64,000 nucleotides of DNA from Ignavibacteriota bacterium (lineage in GTDB: Bacteria; Bacteroidota; Ignavibacteria; UBA10030; SZUA-254): positions 1-64,000 of the forward strand of contig JACREZ010000019.1 in assembly GCA_016212665.1 (NCBI GenBank). Reading direction: 5' to 3'. This document shows positions 8,334 through 18,268 of this stretch, one piece after another (within the stretch, counting starts at the first letter, position 1; every line of letters starts with the position of its first letter). The notes below the pieces were generated by a model. The model was given only the letters and a program-made list of their open reading frames with translations, was not told where the DNA came from and made no database searches. The translations under genes were made by a program, and so were the position numbers.

Positions 8334-9347
8334 ATGAAGAAGAATGAAGTTTGGGTGTTTATAGAACAGCACAACGGAAAGCCCGCTGATGTGAGTCTCG
8401 AGTTGTTGAGCAAGGGACGAAAACTTGCCGACACCATGAAGGGATTACTCAAGTCGGTTGTTATCGGGAATGATGTGAAGAGTATCGCTATTGAGTCGTT
8501 CAAGTTTGGCGTAGATGATGCAATGCTTATTGATCATCCTGAGTTGAAGCATTACCGGACGATGCCATACAATAGAATATTGAACGAACTTGTCGAACAG
8601 CATCAACCGAGAGTTGTGTTGTTCGGCGCGACTATCATCGGTCGGGATTTGGCGCCGAGAGTTGCATCGCACACGCGAAGCGGACTGACTGCCGATTGTA
8701 CAGAGTTGAAGATTTCCGAAGTAGAATATCTTGGAAAGAAATTTAATGACTTGTTGTTGCAGATTCGCCCGGCGTTTGGCGGCAACATCATCGCAACGAT
8801 TATCACGCCGGATGTTCACGTTCAGATGGCGACGGTGCGTGAGGGCGTGATGGAAATGCACGCGGTTGAAAAACCGAAGCCGGTGAAGATTACTGAAATT
8901 CCCTACGTGCCGAATGAGATTGATAATCTCATAACCTTAGTCGAACAGCATCGCGAAGAAAGCAAAGTGAATTTGAAAGCCGCTCCGATTATTGTTGCCG
9001 GAGGATACGGACTCGGGACGAAAGAGAATTTTAAACATGTGGTAAATCTTGCACACACAATCGGAGGCGAAGTTGCCGGAAGCCGGGCCGCCGTGGATGC
9101 AGGATTCATTCCGCACGAACGGCAGGTAGGACAGACCGGTGTCACCGTGCGACCAAAGTTATATTTTGCTATCGGAATTTCCGGTGCGATTCAACACCGT
9201 GCAGGAATGTCGGAGGCAAAAAAAATTGTCGCCATCAACACCGACCCGGACGCGCCGATTTTTGAAGTCAGCCATTACGGAATTGTCGGAGATGCGATGG
9301 ATGTCATCCCGAAATTTATCGAAGCATACAAAAGCAGATTGAAGTAA
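8334..9347 (+). CDS. etfA: Electron transfer flavoprotein, alpha subunit
   Basis: A 337-residue cytoplasmic ETF subunit that holds the electron-transferring FAD. The C-terminal FAD domain is complete: GSRAAVDAGFIPHERQVGQTG, then LYFAIGISGAIQHRAGM, IVAINTDPDAPIF and YGIVGDAMDVIPKF. The N-terminal part (residues 1-190) is the ETF alpha/beta fold. Translation is coupled to etfB and the acyl-CoA dehydrogenase follows four bases later, so the three very likely work together. How electrons leave ETF is not visible: there is no ETF-quinone oxidoreductase here, but membrane cytochrome b genes flank the trio on both sides. Confidence 0.96.
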   Translation: MKKNEVWVFIEQHNGKPADVSLELLSKGRKLADTMKGLLKSVVIGNDVKSIAIESFKFGVDDAMLIDHPELKHYRTMPYNRILNELVEQHQPRVVLFGATIIGRDLAPRVASHTRSGLTADCTELKISEVEYLGKKFNDLLLQIRPAFGGNIIATIITPDVHVQMATVREGVMEMHAVEKPKPVKITEIPYVPNEIDNLITLVEQHREESKVNLKAAPIIVAGGYGLGTKENFKHVVNLAHTIGGEVAGSRAAVDAGFIPHERQVGQTGVTVRPKLYFAIGISGAIQHRAGMSEAKKIVAINTDPDAPIFEVSHYGIVGDAMDVIPKFIEAYKSRLK

Positions 9348-9351
9348 GTCT

Positions 9352-11073
9352 ATGCCGAATTTTTTTACAGAGAATCCTGACATTCAGTTTCACTTCAACA
9401 AGTTTGAATTGAAAGAAATCGTTTCGCTCACGGAAGACAACTACGAGCAATCAAAGCAATTCAATTATGCCCCAATCAATTATGAAGATGCGATGGAAAA
9501 TTATCGCAAGGTGCTTGAAGTGGTGGGGGACATTGCCGGGAATTATATCGCGCCGCGTGCCGCCGATGTTGACAACGATGGTGCGTCCTTCAACGATGGA
9601 AAAGTAGCGTATGCTACCGGCACACAGAAAAATCTTCAGGAACTTTCTCAGGCGGATTTGATGGGAATGATTTTACCGCGCACGTATGGCGGTTTGAATT
9701 TTCCCTTCTCAATTTATATGATGGCGGTGGAAATGGTTTCCCGCGCCGATGCCTCGCTGATGAACATTTTTGGTTTGCAGGATATCGGTGACACAATCCG
9801 GAAGTTCGGAAACGAAGACCAGCGGATGGAATTCCTCCCGCGCATCAGTTCCGGTGAACACACCGGTGCAATGGCATTGACGGAACCCGATGCAGGTTCG
9901 GATTTGCAAGCAGTGAAACTGACTGCCTATCAAAACGAACAGGGAAAATGGTTTCTGCGCGGTGTGAAGCGATTCATCACCAACGGCAATGCGCAAGTGC
10001 TTCTTGTCCTCGCTCGTTCGGAAGCAGGAACGAAAGATGGACGCGGCTTGAGCATGTTTGTTTGCTACGGCGATGAAACTGTGGTTGTGCGACGCATTGA
10101 ACATAAACTCGGTATTCACGGCTCGCCGACATGTGAACTTCAGTTCAACGATACTCCCGCGCAATTAGTTGGTAGTCGGAAGTTCGGATTGATTAAATAT
10201 GTTTTGGATTTAATGTACCGCGCACGTATGGGAGTTTCATCACAAGCATTGGGAATTTCCCAAGCCGCGTATGAGGAAGCAGTGAAGTACGCGAAAGAAC
10301 GGAAACAATTCGGCAAGGCAATTTACAACATTCCGGTCATCTCAAACATGTTGATTGATATGAAGGTGATGCTTGAAAGTAATCGCTCTCTTCTTTATAG
10401 CACAGCAAAGTGTGTAGATGAAAAAGAAAAACTCGAAGACCTGATTGAAAAACTCAAAGCGGAAGGGAAATCATTCGCTGAGGAAAACAATCGCTTGAAA
10501 CAGGTAACGAAGATTGCTAACCTGCTGACGCCAATGACAAAGTTTGTGCTTGCCGAATCATCAAACAAGATTACCTACGACGCATTGCAAATCCACGGCG
10601 GAACGGGATACATGAAAGAATTTCGAGTTGAGCGGCTTGCACGGGATGCCCGTATCACGAACATCTACGAGGGAACCTCTCAGATGCAGATTGTTGCGGC
10701 AAGCGGCGGTGTCATCAACGATGTTATGGGTGAGTATTTCGATGAAAAAGAAAAGCGGGAATACAAAACAGGCTTGACAAAGCTTGCCAATCATTTAAAA
10801 GAAATCCGCCAACTCTTTCTTGATTGCTTGAAATATGTTCTTGATAAAAAAGAGACAAGTTTTCAGGATGTTGCGGCGAAAGATTTGGTTGAATTATACA
10901 GCTATTTATACATCGGCTATTTGTTGCTTGATGAAGCAGAGAAAGAGCCGAGAAAAGTATTTATTGCTAATCGTTATATTGTCACCGCTTTAGCGAATGC
11001 ACGGAAGAATGTTGAAGCAATTAAGAACGAATTGTTCTCGGATTTGCTCCATGCAGAGAAGATACTTGTGTAG
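9352..11073 (+). CDS. Acyl-CoA dehydrogenase (long form, about 570 aa)
   Basis: A 573-residue flavoenzyme introducing a 2,3 double bond into an acyl-CoA and passing electrons to ETF. It shows ALTEPDAGSDL near residue 180 (FAD/substrate loop), KQFGKAI near 320, IHGGTGYMKEF near 415, and IYEGTSQMQIV near 440, whose glutamate is the expected catalytic base. It has an extra N-terminal segment of about 50 residues and an extra C-terminal helical domain of about 120 residues compared with the usual 380-residue enzymes. This places it with the longer AidB/DmdC-like class. Substrate chain length cannot be told. It closes the etfBA operon. Confidence 0.93.
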   Translation: MPNFFTENPDIQFHFNKFELKEIVSLTEDNYEQSKQFNYAPINYEDAMENYRKVLEVVGDIAGNYIAPRAADVDNDGASFNDGKVAYATGTQKNLQELSQADLMGMILPRTYGGLNFPFSIYMMAVEMVSRADASLMNIFGLQDIGDTIRKFGNEDQRMEFLPRISSGEHTGAMALTEPDAGSDLQAVKLTAYQNEQGKWFLRGVKRFITNGNAQVLLVLARSEAGTKDGRGLSMFVCYGDETVVVRRIEHKLGIHGSPTCELQFNDTPAQLVGSRKFGLIKYVLDLMYRARMGVSSQALGISQAAYEEAVKYAKERKQFGKAIYNIPVISNMLIDMKVMLESNRSLLYSTAKCVDEKEKLEDLIEKLKAEGKSFAEENNRLKQVTKIANLLTPMTKFVLAESSNKITYDALQIHGGTGYMKEFRVERLARDARITNIYEGTSQMQIVAASGGVINDVMGEYFDEKEKREYKTGLTKLANHLKEIRQLFLDCLKYVLDKKETSFQDVAAKDLVELYSYLYIGYLLLDEAEKEPRKVFIANRYIVTALANARKNVEAIKNELFSDLLHAEKILV

Positions 11074-11172
11074 ATTTACAATTAATGATTTAGGATTGAA
11101 GATTAAAGATACTTGATTCTTGAAACCGGAAAACTGTAACCACAAACTAAAAACAAGACTGTAAACAAGGAA
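11074..11172. repeat. Heptad-phased repeat, copy 2
   Basis: From the acyl-CoA dehydrogenase stop to the next ATG the sequence reads as fourteen consecutive 7-base units. The first half begins GATT or AATT (GATTTAG, GATTGAA, GATTAAA); the second half is GAAACCG, GTAACCA, CAAACTA, AAAACAA. The unit sequence drifts but the period does not. Confidence 0.7.
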
Positions 11173-11178
11173 ATGAAA

Positions 11179-11376
11179 ATGTTTTACTACAAATTATACG
11201 ACGACGAAGAAAAAATCAATTACATTAAAACGACGTTCGAACAGAAACGAATCCGGCAGCTTTTGCAGGATTTTGAAAAAGTCCATCAGGAGTATCATAA
11301 CTCCGAGTTCATTCATTTTCTCAAAGAGCATGATGCTCAGGCAGAGTTGATTGAAGTAACAACAATTACCTATTGA
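11179..11376 (+). CDS. Small hypothetical protein (65 aa)
   Basis: A short charged protein, MFYYKLYDDEEKINYIKTTF..., predicted mostly helical with no membrane segment. AAGGA at 11167-11171 is well spaced for ATG 11179; an ATG two codons earlier (11173) is too close. It lies alone between two heptad-repeat regions, so it has its own expression unit or is read through from acyl-CoA dehydrogenase. I do not recognise the family. Its composition and ribosome site support a real gene. Confidence 0.6.
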   Translation: MFYYKLYDDEEKINYIKTTFEQKRIRQLLQDFEKVHQEYHNSEFIHFLKEHDAQAELIEVTTITY

Positions 11377-11503
11377 TACGTGAGTTGTGAATGGTTAGTG
11401 GTGAGTTTCGTTAATCACCTTATACTAACTAATGACTATTGACCAATGACGAATGATAAAAAATAACTGACAACAACAAACCGACAACCATCAACTAAAT
11501 AAA
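11377..11503. repeat. Heptad-phased repeat, copy 3
   Basis: The gap before the NapC/NirT-type gene again divides into 7-base units: GTGAGTT, GTGAATG, GTTAGTG, GTGAGTT on the left; CTAATGA, CCAATGA, CGAATGA, TAACTGA on the right. The last units run into the start region of the next gene, where no clear ribosome site is visible. Confidence 0.7.
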
Positions 11504-11505
11504 AA

Positions 11506-13002
11506 ATGAAACGAATCTTCCCAAGTTCTTTTTACAACCTCATGACACTCATCGGCACTATGGTTGCCGGCGTGAGCGTTGGACTTATCATCTTCATGAT
11601 TGTTCTTGAATCCGTAGCGGAAAATCCAAACCCGTATATGGGTATTTTTACGTTTGTTCTCCTGCCGTTCATTCTCATGATTGGTCTTGGAATGATTTTC
11701 TTCGGAATCTTCCGTGAACATCGGAGAGCACGCTTAGGAAAGCCGCATGGATTGCATTTACCGCAGATAGATTTGAACAACCCCCGACATCGAACAGCAT
11801 TTACATGGGTTTCCATCGGAACGATTCTTATGCTTTCCGTGATTGGGTTTACCAGTTTTCAAGCGTACGAGCACACGGAATCAGATGAGTTTTGCGGCGA
11901 AACATGTCATACAGTCATGGAGCCGGAATACACAGCATATCAATTTTCACCACACGCAAAAGTTGGATGCGTTCAATGTCATATCGGTTCCGGCGCGAGT
12001 TATTTTGTGAAGTCGAAATTGTCCGGCAGTTATCAGGTTTATTCGGTCTTGTTCGATAAATATCCGAAACCGATTCCGACACCGATTGAAAACCTTCGCC
12101 CGGCTCAGCAGACCTGCGAGCAGTGCCATTGGCCCAAACATTTCTTCAGCGAGAAACAGCATGAGAATACATATTTCCTTTCCGATGAACAGAATACGAA
12201 GTGGACATTGAATTATTTGATGAAAATTGGCGGCGGCAATGTGGAAGCAGGACCGACCTCCGGTATCCACTGGCACATGAATATCTCTCATGAAGTTACG
12301 TACGCTGCGCTCGACCGTGAACGGCTCATCATTCCATGGATTCGTTCGCGAACACCGGATGGAAAAGAGACGATTTACCGGAGTACGGAAATAACCGTCA
12401 GTGATGATTCGATTGCAAAATCGTTTCAACGAAAAATGGATTGCATCGATTGCCACAATCGTCCGACGCATATTTATCATCCGCCAGCTCGTTCAGTCAA
12501 TCATATAATGGCGCTCGGATGGATTGACCCGAAAATTCCGAATGTGAAAAGTATTGCGGTGAAAGCGTTAGAACTTCCCTACACGACAAAACAAATCGGA
12601 CTTGATAGCATCAAACTATACATCAATGATTATTACAAAGAAAATTATCCCGAAGTTGTCGTTTCGATGAAACCACAGATTGACAGTACGATTGTTCAGG
12701 TGCAGAAAATTTTCAGCAGAAATTACTTCCCGGAAATGAAAGTGAACTGGAAGAACTTTAACAATAATATTGGGCATCTCTACTATCCGGGGTGCTTCCG
12801 TTGTCACGACGGAAAACATGTTACACCGGAAGGAAAAGTGTTATCAAAAGATTGCAACACGTGTCATACAATTCTCGCACAAAAGTTCGAGCAGGACACA
12901 TTGCGTATATCATTAGGCGGAGTGGACTACCAGCATCCTGTTGACATCGGTGATGCGTGGAAGGAAATGAATTGCTCTGACTGTCATAATAGTAATCAAT
13001 AA
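11506..13002 (+). CDS. NapC/NirT-type multiheme cytochrome c (7 heme sites)
   Basis: A 498-residue membrane-bound cytochrome. Three hydrophobic segments (about 12-32, 45-65, 103-122) come before the heme domain. The first heme site, FCGETCHTVMEPEY, has the CX3CH spacing seen in some NapC/NirT relatives and sits just after the third helix, as expected for a quinol-oxidising member. Six CXXCH sites follow: CVQCH, CEQCH, CIDCH, CFRCH, CNTCH, CSDCH. It opens an operon with Rieske, cytochrome b and 11-heme genes, spacing 11 bases to the Rieske ATG. Likely role: a second quinol-to-heme route, or a structural partner of the Rieske/cytochrome-b complex. Confidence 0.88.
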   Translation: MKRIFPSSFYNLMTLIGTMVAGVSVGLIIFMIVLESVAENPNPYMGIFTFVLLPFILMIGLGMIFFGIFREHRRARLGKPHGLHLPQIDLNNPRHRTAFTWVSIGTILMLSVIGFTSFQAYEHTESDEFCGETCHTVMEPEYTAYQFSPHAKVGCVQCHIGSGASYFVKSKLSGSYQVYSVLFDKYPKPIPTPIENLRPAQQTCEQCHWPKHFFSEKQHENTYFLSDEQNTKWTLNYLMKIGGGNVEAGPTSGIHWHMNISHEVTYAALDRERLIIPWIRSRTPDGKETIYRSTEITVSDDSIAKSFQRKMDCIDCHNRPTHIYHPPARSVNHIMALGWIDPKIPNVKSIAVKALELPYTTKQIGLDSIKLYINDYYKENYPEVVVSMKPQIDSTIVQVQKIFSRNYFPEMKVNWKNFNNNIGHLYYPGCFRCHDGKHVTPEGKVLSKDCNTCHTILAQKFEQDTLRISLGGVDYQHPVDIGDAWKEMNCSDCHNSNQ

Positions 13003-13013
13003 GGAATAACAGT

Positions 13014-13466
13014 ATGCAAGAACAACCTCAACCGACTGAACAGCCGCGGCGCAGTTTTCTCAAGTACGTCCTTACGGGCGGACTTGTCGCGTGGGCTGGT
13101 TCGGTTTTATATCCCATCTTAGCGTATCTCAAACCACCGATACAACCGGAAGTGGAAGTATCGAGTGTGAAAGCAGGAAAACTTGCCGACATACCGAAAG
13201 AGAGCGGTACGATTATCAAATTCGGGTCGAAGCCGGTTATTCTCGTTCGCTCGGCGAAAGATGAACTCCGCGCCTTCGATGCGACATGCACGCACCTCGA
13301 TTGTACCGTTCAGTACAACAAAGATAAAGGAATGTTATGGTGCGCGTGTCATAACGGAACGTATGATTTGACAGGAAGGAATGTCGGCGGTCCGCCACCG
13401 CGCCCGCTTGAAGAATACCGCGTCATTACTCAAGGAGAGGAGGTACTCATTTCGAAGAAATCATGA
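13014..13466 (+). CDS. Rieske [2Fe-2S] protein
   Basis: A 150-residue protein with both Rieske cluster motifs, CTHLDC (about residues 93-98) and CACHNGTYD (about 112-120), giving the two Cys and two His ligands. The N terminus [20 protein letters not shown] is a twin-arginine-type anchor, as in most bacterial Rieske subunits folded before export. The next gene, cytochrome b, overlaps the stop by four bases. It moves electrons from quinol at cytochrome b to a c-type heme. No cytochrome c1 is present, so the acceptor must be one of the multiheme neighbours. Confidence 0.96.
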   Translation: MQEQPQPTEQPRRSFLKYVLTGGLVAWAGSVLYPILAYLKPPIQPEVEVSSVKAGKLADIPKESGTIIKFGSKPVILVRSAKDELRAFDATCTHLDCTVQYNKDKGMLWCACHNGTYDLTGRNVGGPPPRPLEEYRVITQGEEVLISKKS

Positions 13467-14536
13467 AACAGAAACTATCAAAACTTTATTCGTGGATTGA
13501 TGAACGGGTTGAACTTCAAGACCTCGTTCAGTTTATGGGAAAGAAATATGTTCCTATCCACAGCCACTCTGTGTGGTATTACTTTGGCGGTGTGTCCCTC
13601 TTCCTGTTTATTATTCAAGTAATAACAGGAATCATGCTGTTACTTTATTACAAAGGAAGCGAAGAACTTGCGTTCGAGAGCATTCAGTTCATCATCTCGA
13701 AAGTACAGTTCGGCTGGTTGATTCGTTCGATTCATAGTTGGGCGGCGAACCTGTTCGTCCTTGCCGCGATGATTCACATGTTCAGCGTCTATTTTGAAAA
13801 AGCATACAAGAAGCCGAGAGAAATTACATGGCTCACTGGTATGCTGATGTTCTTTATGGCGCTCGGATTTGGTTTCAGCGGGTACTTGCTTCCATGGAAT
13901 GAACTCGCTTTCTTCGCGACGAAAGTCGGAACGGACATTGCCGGAGTTGTTCCTGTCATCGGCGAGCCGATACTCATGTTTCTCCGCGCAGGTGAAGATG
14001 TAACCGGCGCAACGCTTTCGCGGTTCTTCGGATTTCATGTCGCAGTCTTCCCGGGAATCTTCACCGTGTTACTTGGCATTCATCTCGTTCTTGTTCAGCG
14101 ACAGGGAATGAGCGAACCGGAAGGATTCGACCCGAACGTTAAAGAAAAGACGATGCCATTTTTCCCGAATTTTTTACTGAGAGATTTATTACTCTGGTTG
14201 ATTGTCCTGAACATTCTTGCAATTCTTGCAGTCTTCTTTCCGTGGGAATTGGGAAAGAAAGCGGATGCATTTGCACCTGCACCTGCCGGCATCAAACCCG
14301 AATGGTATTTCATGTTCATGTTTCAAACATTAAAATTTATTCCGGCGAAAGTGTTATTCATAGATGGAGAAATCCTCGGCATTCTTGCATTCGGATTTGC
14401 AGGAGCGTTGTGGATGTTCGTTCCGTTCTGGGATAGAAAGAGCGCACAAGGCGAAAAGAACAAACTTGTCAATTACTTGGGAATTTTTGCTGTCATCTAT
14501 ATTATCATCTTAACAACTTTGGGATGGTTCCTATGA
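13463..14536 (+). CDS. Cytochrome b of a Rieske/cytochrome-b complex
   Basis: A 357-residue integral membrane subunit. [19 protein letters not shown] and [23 protein letters not shown] supply the two histidine pairs for the bL and bH hemes, and [11 protein letters not shown] carries the PEWY quinol-oxidation motif. The bH-bL region and the subunit-IV-like C-terminal part are in one chain, with about eight helices. It overlaps the Rieske gene and the 11-heme gene by four bases each, so the three are translationally coupled. This is the quinol-oxidising core of an energy-conserving complex. It is shorter than mitochondrial cytochrome b, with only a short C-terminal part. Confidence 0.95.
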   Translation: MKQKLSKLYSWIDERVELQDLVQFMGKKYVPIHSHSVWYYFGGVSLFLFIIQVITGIMLLLYYKGSEELAFESIQFIISKVQFGWLIRSIHSWAANLFVLAAMIHMFSVYFEKAYKKPREITWLTGMLMFFMALGFGFSGYLLPWNELAFFATKVGTDIAGVVPVIGEPILMFLRAGEDVTGATLSRFFGFHVAVFPGIFTVLLGIHLVLVQRQGMSEPEGFDPNVKEKTMPFFPNFLLRDLLLWLIVLNILAILAVFFPWELGKKADAFAPAPAGIKPEWYFMFMFQTLKFIPAKVLFIDGEILGILAFGFAGALWMFVPFWDRKSAQGEKNKLVNYLGIFAVIYIIILTTLGWFL

Positions 14537-16014
14537 AAAAGAAATTATTGATTATCCTTACGAGCGTGGCGGCTATGTTCTTCCTTACCGGAGTGGTATT
14601 TGCAGACGACCAATGCGTCGTGTGTCATCAAGGACTTGGCGATAAACCATCATCGTTGTATAAGAAGGACATTCACTTTGCAAAAGGAATTTCCTGCGCC
14701 GATTGTCATGGCGGAAATAAAAACAAAGATGAAATGGAAGCGGCAATGGATGTGAGCGCCGGATTCAAAGGCGTACCGAAGGGTGATGAAATATCCAAAA
14801 CGTGTGCAACGTGTCACTCCGATGCAGAGAAGATGAAATCGTTCGGTTCGTCGCTCCCGACCAATCAAATGGAACATCTCCAGACAAGTGTTCACGGAAA
14901 ACTTTCTCTTTCCGGGAAAGAACATATTGCTCAGTGCGTGACGTGTCACAGTGTGCATGATATTGTTTCTGTGAAGAATCCTGCTTCGCCGGTGTATCCG
15001 TTGAATGCCACAAAAACATGTTCAAAATGTCACTCGGATGCTTCGTTTATGCGGACATACAATCCGTCGCTTCCGGTTGACCAATTGGAAAAATATCAAA
15101 CAAGTTTACACGGAACATTAAACGCCAAAGGCGACCCGAAAGCCGCCGAGTGTGCGAGTTGTCATGGAAGTCATAACATTCGTTCGGCGAAGGATGCGAA
15201 GTCCTCAGTCTACGCTGCAAACTTACCGGCAACATGCTCGAACTGTCACAGCAATGCTGAGTACATGAAAGAGTATAATATTCCGAGCGACCAATTCGAT
15301 AAGTATGCTCGAAGCGTTCACGGAAAAGCATTGTTAGAAAAGCACGACATCGCCGCGCCTGCTTGTAACGATTGTCATGGTAATCACGGTGCGATGCCTC
15401 CGGGTGTTGAATCCATCTCCAAGGTCTGCGGAACGTGTCATGCACTCAACGCCGATTTATTCTCTGCCAGTCCGCATAAGAAGGCGTTCGACGAGAGGCA
15501 ACTTCCTGAGTGTGAAACATGCCACAGTAATCATGAAATTGTGAATGCTACCAATCAATTGCTTGGAGTGACATCGGAAGCGGTATGCAGTAAATGTCAT
15601 TCGGAACAAGAAAATCAAAAAGGATTTATCGTTGCGAAAGCGATGCGAAGTGCAATTGACAGTTTGGAAATGAATGAAGCACACGCCGCCGCCCTGGTAG
15701 ATGAAGCCGAACAAAAAGGGATGGAAGTCTCGGATGCAAAATTCAAGTTGCGGGAAGCACACCAAGCACGGTTGCAATCGCGCACCGCGATTCACTCGTT
15801 CAGCGAAGAAAAATTCCGTGAAGTTGTTGGAAAAGGATTGAATGTTGCATCTCTGGTTGCAACCGAAGGACAGGATGCAATTGATGAATTCTATTTCCGT
15901 CGGTGGGGATTGGGTGTTGCAACGCTCATTATCACCATTGTTTGTATTGCGTTGTGGCTGACTATCAAACGTATCGAACAACGGCAGAGTATTAATAAAT
16001 CAAAATCGAAATAA
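14533..16014 (+). CDS. 11-heme membrane-anchored cytochrome c
   Basis: A 493-residue exported cytochrome. I place the start at ATG 14533, which forms ATGA with the cytochrome b stop and opens the signal peptide [19 protein letters not shown]. Eleven CXXCH sites follow to about residue 357. The [20 protein letters not shown] and [20 protein letters not shown] blocks show internal duplication. After a helical heme-free segment, one membrane helix ([17 protein letters not shown]) anchors the C terminus on the periplasmic side. Its coupling to Rieske and cytochrome b suggests that it replaces cytochrome c1 as acceptor. That role is inference. Confidence 0.88.
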   Translation: MKKKLLIILTSVAAMFFLTGVVFADDQCVVCHQGLGDKPSSLYKKDIHFAKGISCADCHGGNKNKDEMEAAMDVSAGFKGVPKGDEISKTCATCHSDAEKMKSFGSSLPTNQMEHLQTSVHGKLSLSGKEHIAQCVTCHSVHDIVSVKNPASPVYPLNATKTCSKCHSDASFMRTYNPSLPVDQLEKYQTSLHGTLNAKGDPKAAECASCHGSHNIRSAKDAKSSVYAANLPATCSNCHSNAEYMKEYNIPSDQFDKYARSVHGKALLEKHDIAAPACNDCHGNHGAMPPGVESISKVCGTCHALNADLFSASPHKKAFDERQLPECETCHSNHEIVNATNQLLGVTSEAVCSKCHSEQENQKGFIVAKAMRSAIDSLEMNEAHAAALVDEAEQKGMEVSDAKFKLREAHQARLQSRTAIHSFSEEKFREVVGKGLNVASLVATEGQDAIDEFYFRRWGLGVATLIITIVCIALWLTIKRIEQRQSINKSKSK

Positions 16015-16028
16015 CAGAAACTTAACTT

Positions 16029-18260
16029 ATGAATCCCGGACAAATCATCATTATCATAGCGTTCTTATCGTCACTCGGCGCGGCATTATTCTATTTTGTT
16101 GAAGGCAAAAAGAATGCACGCCAGCAACCAGGAAAGACAATTGCTGAGCGGCTTTTTCTTGTCTCGGCAGGTGCAGGCATAGTCGCATCACTTTTGATGT
16201 TGTACTTACTTATCACAAATCAATTTCAGTACGAGTACGTGTCAAAGTACAGTTCGCTCGACCAACCGTTCATCTATCTTTTCTCAGCCTTATGGGCAGG
16301 ACAGGAAGGGACGTTTTTGTTTTGGGCGATGCTTACCGGCATCATGGGCTTCGTCTTCATGAAATCAAAAACCAACGGGGACAACATCGCACTTGGTGTG
16401 GTGAATGTCTTTACCGCGTTTTTGTATTTACTGATGATTGTGAAAAGTCCGTTTCAAACGGTATCGCAGGTTCCGCCGGACGGACAAGGAATGAATCCGC
16501 TCTTGATGAATCCGTGGATGGCTGTTCATCCTCCGATTCTGTTCGTTGGATATGCGGCAACACTCTTCCCGTTTGCGCTTGTTCTCTCTGCGCTCGTCCG
16601 ACGTTCGTATGATTCATGGAACGAACGCGGGTTTGCCTGGACATTATTCGCAACGGTCATGCTCGGTGCAGGAATTATCATCGGTGGTTTCTGGGCGTAC
16701 GAAGTATTGGGTTGGGGCGGATATTGGGGATGGGACCCGGTAGAAAATTCTTCTCTCGTCCCATGGATAACTTTGCTTGCGCTCATTCACGGACTGTTAC
16801 TGTTCAAGGCAAAAGGAGCAATGCAACGGACGAACATGTTTCTGGCAATCATTACGTTTCTGCTCGTTCTTTATGCAACGTTTCTCACACGAAGCGGAGT
16901 GTTGGCAGATTTCTCCGTCCACTCATTTGTAGATTTGGGAATCAACAATTACCTCGTTGGCATCATGGTTCTTGGTTGCACGGCGGGCTTCGGTTTGCTG
17001 GCGACACGGTTTCGCGAAATCCAATCGCCGAAACTTAATTTTTCGAGTTTGAATCGGGAAGTGACGTTACTGTTGAGTCTGTATGTGTTGCTTGCAATGG
17101 CGGCGTTCACATTTGCGGGCATGTCATCACCGATTTTTACCGGTCTCGTCGGCAAAGCATCGCAGGTTGATATTACATTCTACAACAAAGTGAACTTACC
17201 TGTCGCAATTGCGATGGCGTTACTTCTCGGCATCACCCCGTTTCTCGGATGGTCGGAAGAAAAAAAATCTTCGTTACTGAAACGTTACTCGATGCCACTC
17301 ATTCTCACTGGCTTATCCTGTGTGATTGCGTATGTTGCCGGAGTTACTTCCGCAGTCTTGCTCACATTCGTTGGCGCATCGGCATTTGCACTCATCAGCA
17401 ATTCAATTATAGCATTTCGACAGTATCGTTCCGGTTGGCTTACACTTGGTGGACCGATTACGCACATCGGTACTGCATTGATGTTGATTGGGATAATCGG
17501 CTCAGGAAATTATGATGAGACAAAACAAATCATGCTCAAACAAGGAGAGCCGAAGGAAGTGTTCGGATACTCTGTTCTCTTCAAAGATTTTATTGAAGAC
17601 CCGAATAAGAATGAAAAGCCGATAGTCAGTCTCGAAGTGAAGGACGGGAACAATACGTTTGCGGCATTCCCGAAATTATATTTCAGCAATTACAGTCAAT
17701 CCATTATGCGGGAGCCGGACATCAAAGTATTTCCATTGAAAGATTTGTACCTGTCGCCGTTGGAAATGAAAGCACCGCACGAACGTGACGAACATCCGAC
17801 GTTGGAAATCGGGAAAGGTGAAACGAAAGAGTTTAACGGGTATCAGATTCAATTTGTGAGTTTTCAGACCGGTGAACATGGACAGCCCGGTTCGATGCAG
17901 GTGGGTGCCTTGTTGAAGGTTACTGCTCAAGGAACAGAACACGAAATCGCCCCGGCAATTGTTATTGATGCGCAGGGGCAACAATCATACGCGCCTGCCG
18001 AAATGCCGCCACTTCACAACCCGACCAAAGGAATACAAAATCCCGTCATCACGTTGGTGGACATGAGTGTTGAGCAGAAACGAATTCTCCTTTCATTTCA
18101 TGGACTTCAAGGAGACGACCATGCGGCGCAGGGATATGAATTACTCCTCGAGGCCAGCATCAAGCCGTTGATGATGGTTGTGTGGACCGGTGTTGTGTTA
18201 ATCATCGCCGGAACTATTATCGCCTTTAAGAGAAGACTGTCGAACAAAGAAAGTAGTTAA
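16029..18260 (+). CDS. ccmF: Cytochrome c-type biogenesis protein CcmF
   Basis: A 743-residue polytopic membrane protein of the heme-handling CcmF/CcsA family, which attaches heme to CXXCH sites of exported apocytochromes. The tryptophan-rich WWD signature is clear (WGGYWGWDPVENSSLVPW, about residues 235-252), with conserved histidines in VHPPILFVGYA and LIHGLLLF. A large periplasmic domain lies at about 510-700 before the last helix. It starts 15 bases after the 11-heme gene. Heme attachment for the many CXXCH sites nearby requires such a factor. Other Ccm components are not in the window. Confidence 0.94.
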   Translation: MNPGQIIIIIAFLSSLGAALFYFVEGKKNARQQPGKTIAERLFLVSAGAGIVASLLMLYLLITNQFQYEYVSKYSSLDQPFIYLFSALWAGQEGTFLFWAMLTGIMGFVFMKSKTNGDNIALGVVNVFTAFLYLLMIVKSPFQTVSQVPPDGQGMNPLLMNPWMAVHPPILFVGYAATLFPFALVLSALVRRSYDSWNERGFAWTLFATVMLGAGIIIGGFWAYEVLGWGGYWGWDPVENSSLVPWITLLALIHGLLLFKAKGAMQRTNMFLAIITFLLVLYATFLTRSGVLADFSVHSFVDLGINNYLVGIMVLGCTAGFGLLATRFREIQSPKLNFSSLNREVTLLLSLYVLLAMAAFTFAGMSSPIFTGLVGKASQVDITFYNKVNLPVAIAMALLLGITPFLGWSEEKKSSLLKRYSMPLILTGLSCVIAYVAGVTSAVLLTFVGASAFALISNSIIAFRQYRSGWLTLGGPITHIGTALMLIGIIGSGNYDETKQIMLKQGEPKEVFGYSVLFKDFIEDPNKNEKPIVSLEVKDGNNTFAAFPKLYFSNYSQSIMREPDIKVFPLKDLYLSPLEMKAPHERDEHPTLEIGKGETKEFNGYQIQFVSFQTGEHGQPGSMQVGALLKVTAQGTEHEIAPAIVIDAQGQQSYAPAEMPPLHNPTKGIQNPVITLVDMSVEQKRILLSFHGLQGDDHAAQGYELLLEASIKPLMMVVWTGVVLIIAGTIIAFKRRLSNKESS

Positions 18261-18268
18261 CTAAACAA

